A stretch of DNA of 17,578 bases from Pseudomonadota bacterium. GTDB taxonomy: Bacteria > Pseudomonadota > Gammaproteobacteria > Acidiferrobacterales > Acidiferrobacteraceae. Of this stretch, positions 16,673 to 17,578 are shown one piece after another. The notes under the pieces were generated by a model. That model ran no database searches and was not told the origin of the DNA. It was given only the letters and a program-made list of their open reading frames with translations. The position numbers were made by a program, and so were the translations under genes. The first letter of the stretch is position 1, and each line of letters opens with the position of its first letter. The stretch covers positions 1 through 17,578 of the forward strand of contig JAJYPQ010000037.1 in the NCBI GenBank assembly GCA_021795255.1, in the 5' to 3' direction.

Positions 16673-16703
16673 TGTGTGTAAGCTTGTGGACAAACGTGCA
16701 TAA
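16673..16703 (-). promoter_or_regulatory. Cluster of three weak DnaA boxes
   Basis: In the minus-strand form (plus TGTGNATAA), three copies each with one mismatch: TGTGTGTAA (16673-16681), TGTGGACAA (16685-16693) and CGTGCATAA (16695-16703). The starts are 12 and 10 bp apart, about one helical turn. Confidence 0.5.
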
Positions 16704-16740
16704 CAACGGTGCTTTACCAAAATCGTTTTATTGCCCTTTT

Positions 16741-16749
16741 TTATCCACA
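16741..16749 (+). promoter_or_regulatory. DnaA box TTATCCACA
   Basis: An exact consensus DnaA box, ending two bases from the dnaA stop codon (dnaA is on the minus strand). It has the strongest box sequence and the opposite orientation to the others. Confidence 0.8.
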
Positions 16750-16751
16750 AC

Positions 16752-17578
16752 TTATGTCGTCAATATCCGCGTCAGATTCGCGTAATCTTCTTTGATACGC
16801 GGATCGCTTTCTATAAGTTCGCTCACCTTGCGGCAGGCATGAATGACGGTCGAATGGTCGCGTCCCCCAAACTCCTTCCCAATATCAGGAAGGCTGTGGT
16901 GTGTGAGTTCTTTAGATAAAGCCATAGCGATCTGTCGCGGTCGGGTGACCTGGCGCGAACGACTTTTCGCGCTTAAATCCGAGACCCGTATTTTAAAGTA
17001 CTCAGCAACCATTTTTTGGATGTTTGCGATTGTGACCAGTCGATCCTGAAACGCCAGCAAGTCCTTCAGGCTTTCGGCCGCCAGAGTGATATCGATAGGG
17101 CGCCCCGTGAAGTTAGCGCTCGCCATCACCCTGCGAAGGGCTCCTTCTAGTTCTCTCACGTTAGAGCGCACCCGCTTTGCAATAAAGAAGGCCACTTCAT
17201 CTCGCAATAAGACCCCCTCTTGCTGTGCCTTTTTAATTAAAATTGCCACTCGGGTTTCGAGTTCCGGGGGTTCTATCGAGACCGTTAAGCCCGATCCGAA
17301 CCGCGATACCAAACGCTCCTCCACCCCGACGAACTCCTTGGGAAAGCGATCGGCAGTAATAATGACCTGACGTTGCCCCTCTAACAACGCATTAAATGTA
17401 TGAAAAAATTCCTCTTGAGAGCGTTCTTTACCCGAGAAAAATTGAATGTCGTCGATTAATAGGGCATCAAGCGAACGGTAATACTTTTTAAAATCGTTGA
17501 TCGCGTTATGTTGGAGGGCCTTTACCATATCAGCGACAAAGCGCTCGGAGTGAATATATGCCACCTTCGCGTCGCGCT
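16752..17578 (-). CDS. dnaA: Chromosomal replication initiator DnaA (partial; N-terminus beyond window)
   Basis: About 275 codons of the C-terminal part; the frame is open across the window edge, and the GTG at 17564 is an internal Val ([10 protein letters not shown]), not a start. Visible: [16 protein letters not shown], the Walker [14 protein letters not shown], sensor and arginine-finger regions ([25 protein letters not shown]), [14 protein letters not shown], and domain IV with [14 protein letters not shown] and the DnaA-box recognition helix motif [15 protein letters not shown]. Walker A and domains I-II lie outside. DnaA-ATP unwinds the origin; DnaA boxes lie just downstream of its stop. 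Confidence 0.98.
   Translation of the reverse strand, partial: RDAKVAYIHSERFVADMVKALQHNAINDFKKYYRSLDALLIDDIQFFSGKERSQEEFFHTFNALLEGQRQVIITADRFPKEFVGVEERLVSRFGSGLTVSIEPPELETRVAILIKKAQQEGVLLRDEVAFFIAKRVRSNVRELEGALRRVMASANFTGRPIDITLAAESLKDLLAFQDRLVTIANIQKMVAEYFKIRVSDLSAKSRSRQVTRPRQIAMALSKELTHHSLPDIGKEFGGRDHSTVIHACRKVSELIESDPRIKEDYANLTRILTT

Larger units (their letters stand above)
16514..16751. promoter_or_regulatory. dnaA-dnaN intergenic region with DnaA boxes, oriC candidate
   Basis: 238 bp, clearly richer in A+T than the neighbouring genes (for example 16541-16615). Two exact DnaA boxes (16596-16604 and 16741-16749) and three single-mismatch copies lie close together. An AT-rich stretch beside a box cluster is what an unwinding element needs. 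In many bacteria oriC is in this gap, but in several gammaproteobacteria it is on the other side of dnaA, outside this window, so this could instead be a DnaA-regulated promoter of dnaN. I could not fix a promoter here. Confidence 0.6.

Overview
The window looks like the chromosome of a gammaproteobacterium. It carries the origin-proximal block dnaA-dnaN-recF-gyrB (all minus strand, dnaA cut by the right edge), parS-like sites of the Pseudomonas type, a thiS-thiG-trmB cluster, an asmA-mutY-yggX cluster and a rof homologue. The core genes are GC-rich. An Acidiferrobacter-like acidophile is a guess only; nothing in the sequence settles the species.

Left part, about 1-4159: an accessory, decaying region lying immediately beyond the 3' end of a tRNA-Phe gene, as integrated islands do. 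From left to right it holds: the remains of an AbiEi/AbiEii type IV toxin-antitoxin pair (toxin truncated, antitoxin frameshifted near its N-terminus); an AT-richer toxin-antitoxin locus with an intact ribbon-helix-helix antitoxin and a toxin gene broken by an exact 11-bp tandem duplication; a 969-bp transposon-like element with TGTTAA ends, 25-bp-period terminal repeats and one KfrA-like gene interrupted by an amber codon; and an unrecognised small gene with a YdaS/Cro-like helix-turn-helix whose first codon abuts the element's end.

Middle part, 4160-9952: tRNA-Phe (minus, with a good promoter), then a plus-strand pair consisting of a B12-domain radical SAM protein with a C-terminal CCAEP motif and a dienelactone-hydrolase-family enzyme. 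Facing it is the minus-strand cluster asmA, mutY, yggX (tightly spaced or overlapping, one probable operon), headed by a tRNA-Gly(CCC).

Right part, 10015-17578: plus-strand thiS-thiG-trmB (thiazole synthesis and tRNA m7G46 methylation, overlapping starts and stops) converges on minus-strand dnaA-dnaN-recF-gyrB-rof. The last 69 bp of trmB and of rof overlap antisense. The 238-bp dnaA-dnaN gap is AT-rich and carries DnaA-box sequences, so it is an oriC candidate or a DnaA-regulated promoter. Two parS-like 16-mers lie inside recF.

The points most worth a second look are the toxin gene silenced by a reversible-looking 11-bp duplication, the small KfrA-carrying element with phased repeats, the CCAEP-tail radical SAM/hydrolase pair, and the parS sites written inside recF. 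I found no clearly new defence or biosynthetic system that can be proven from this window alone.
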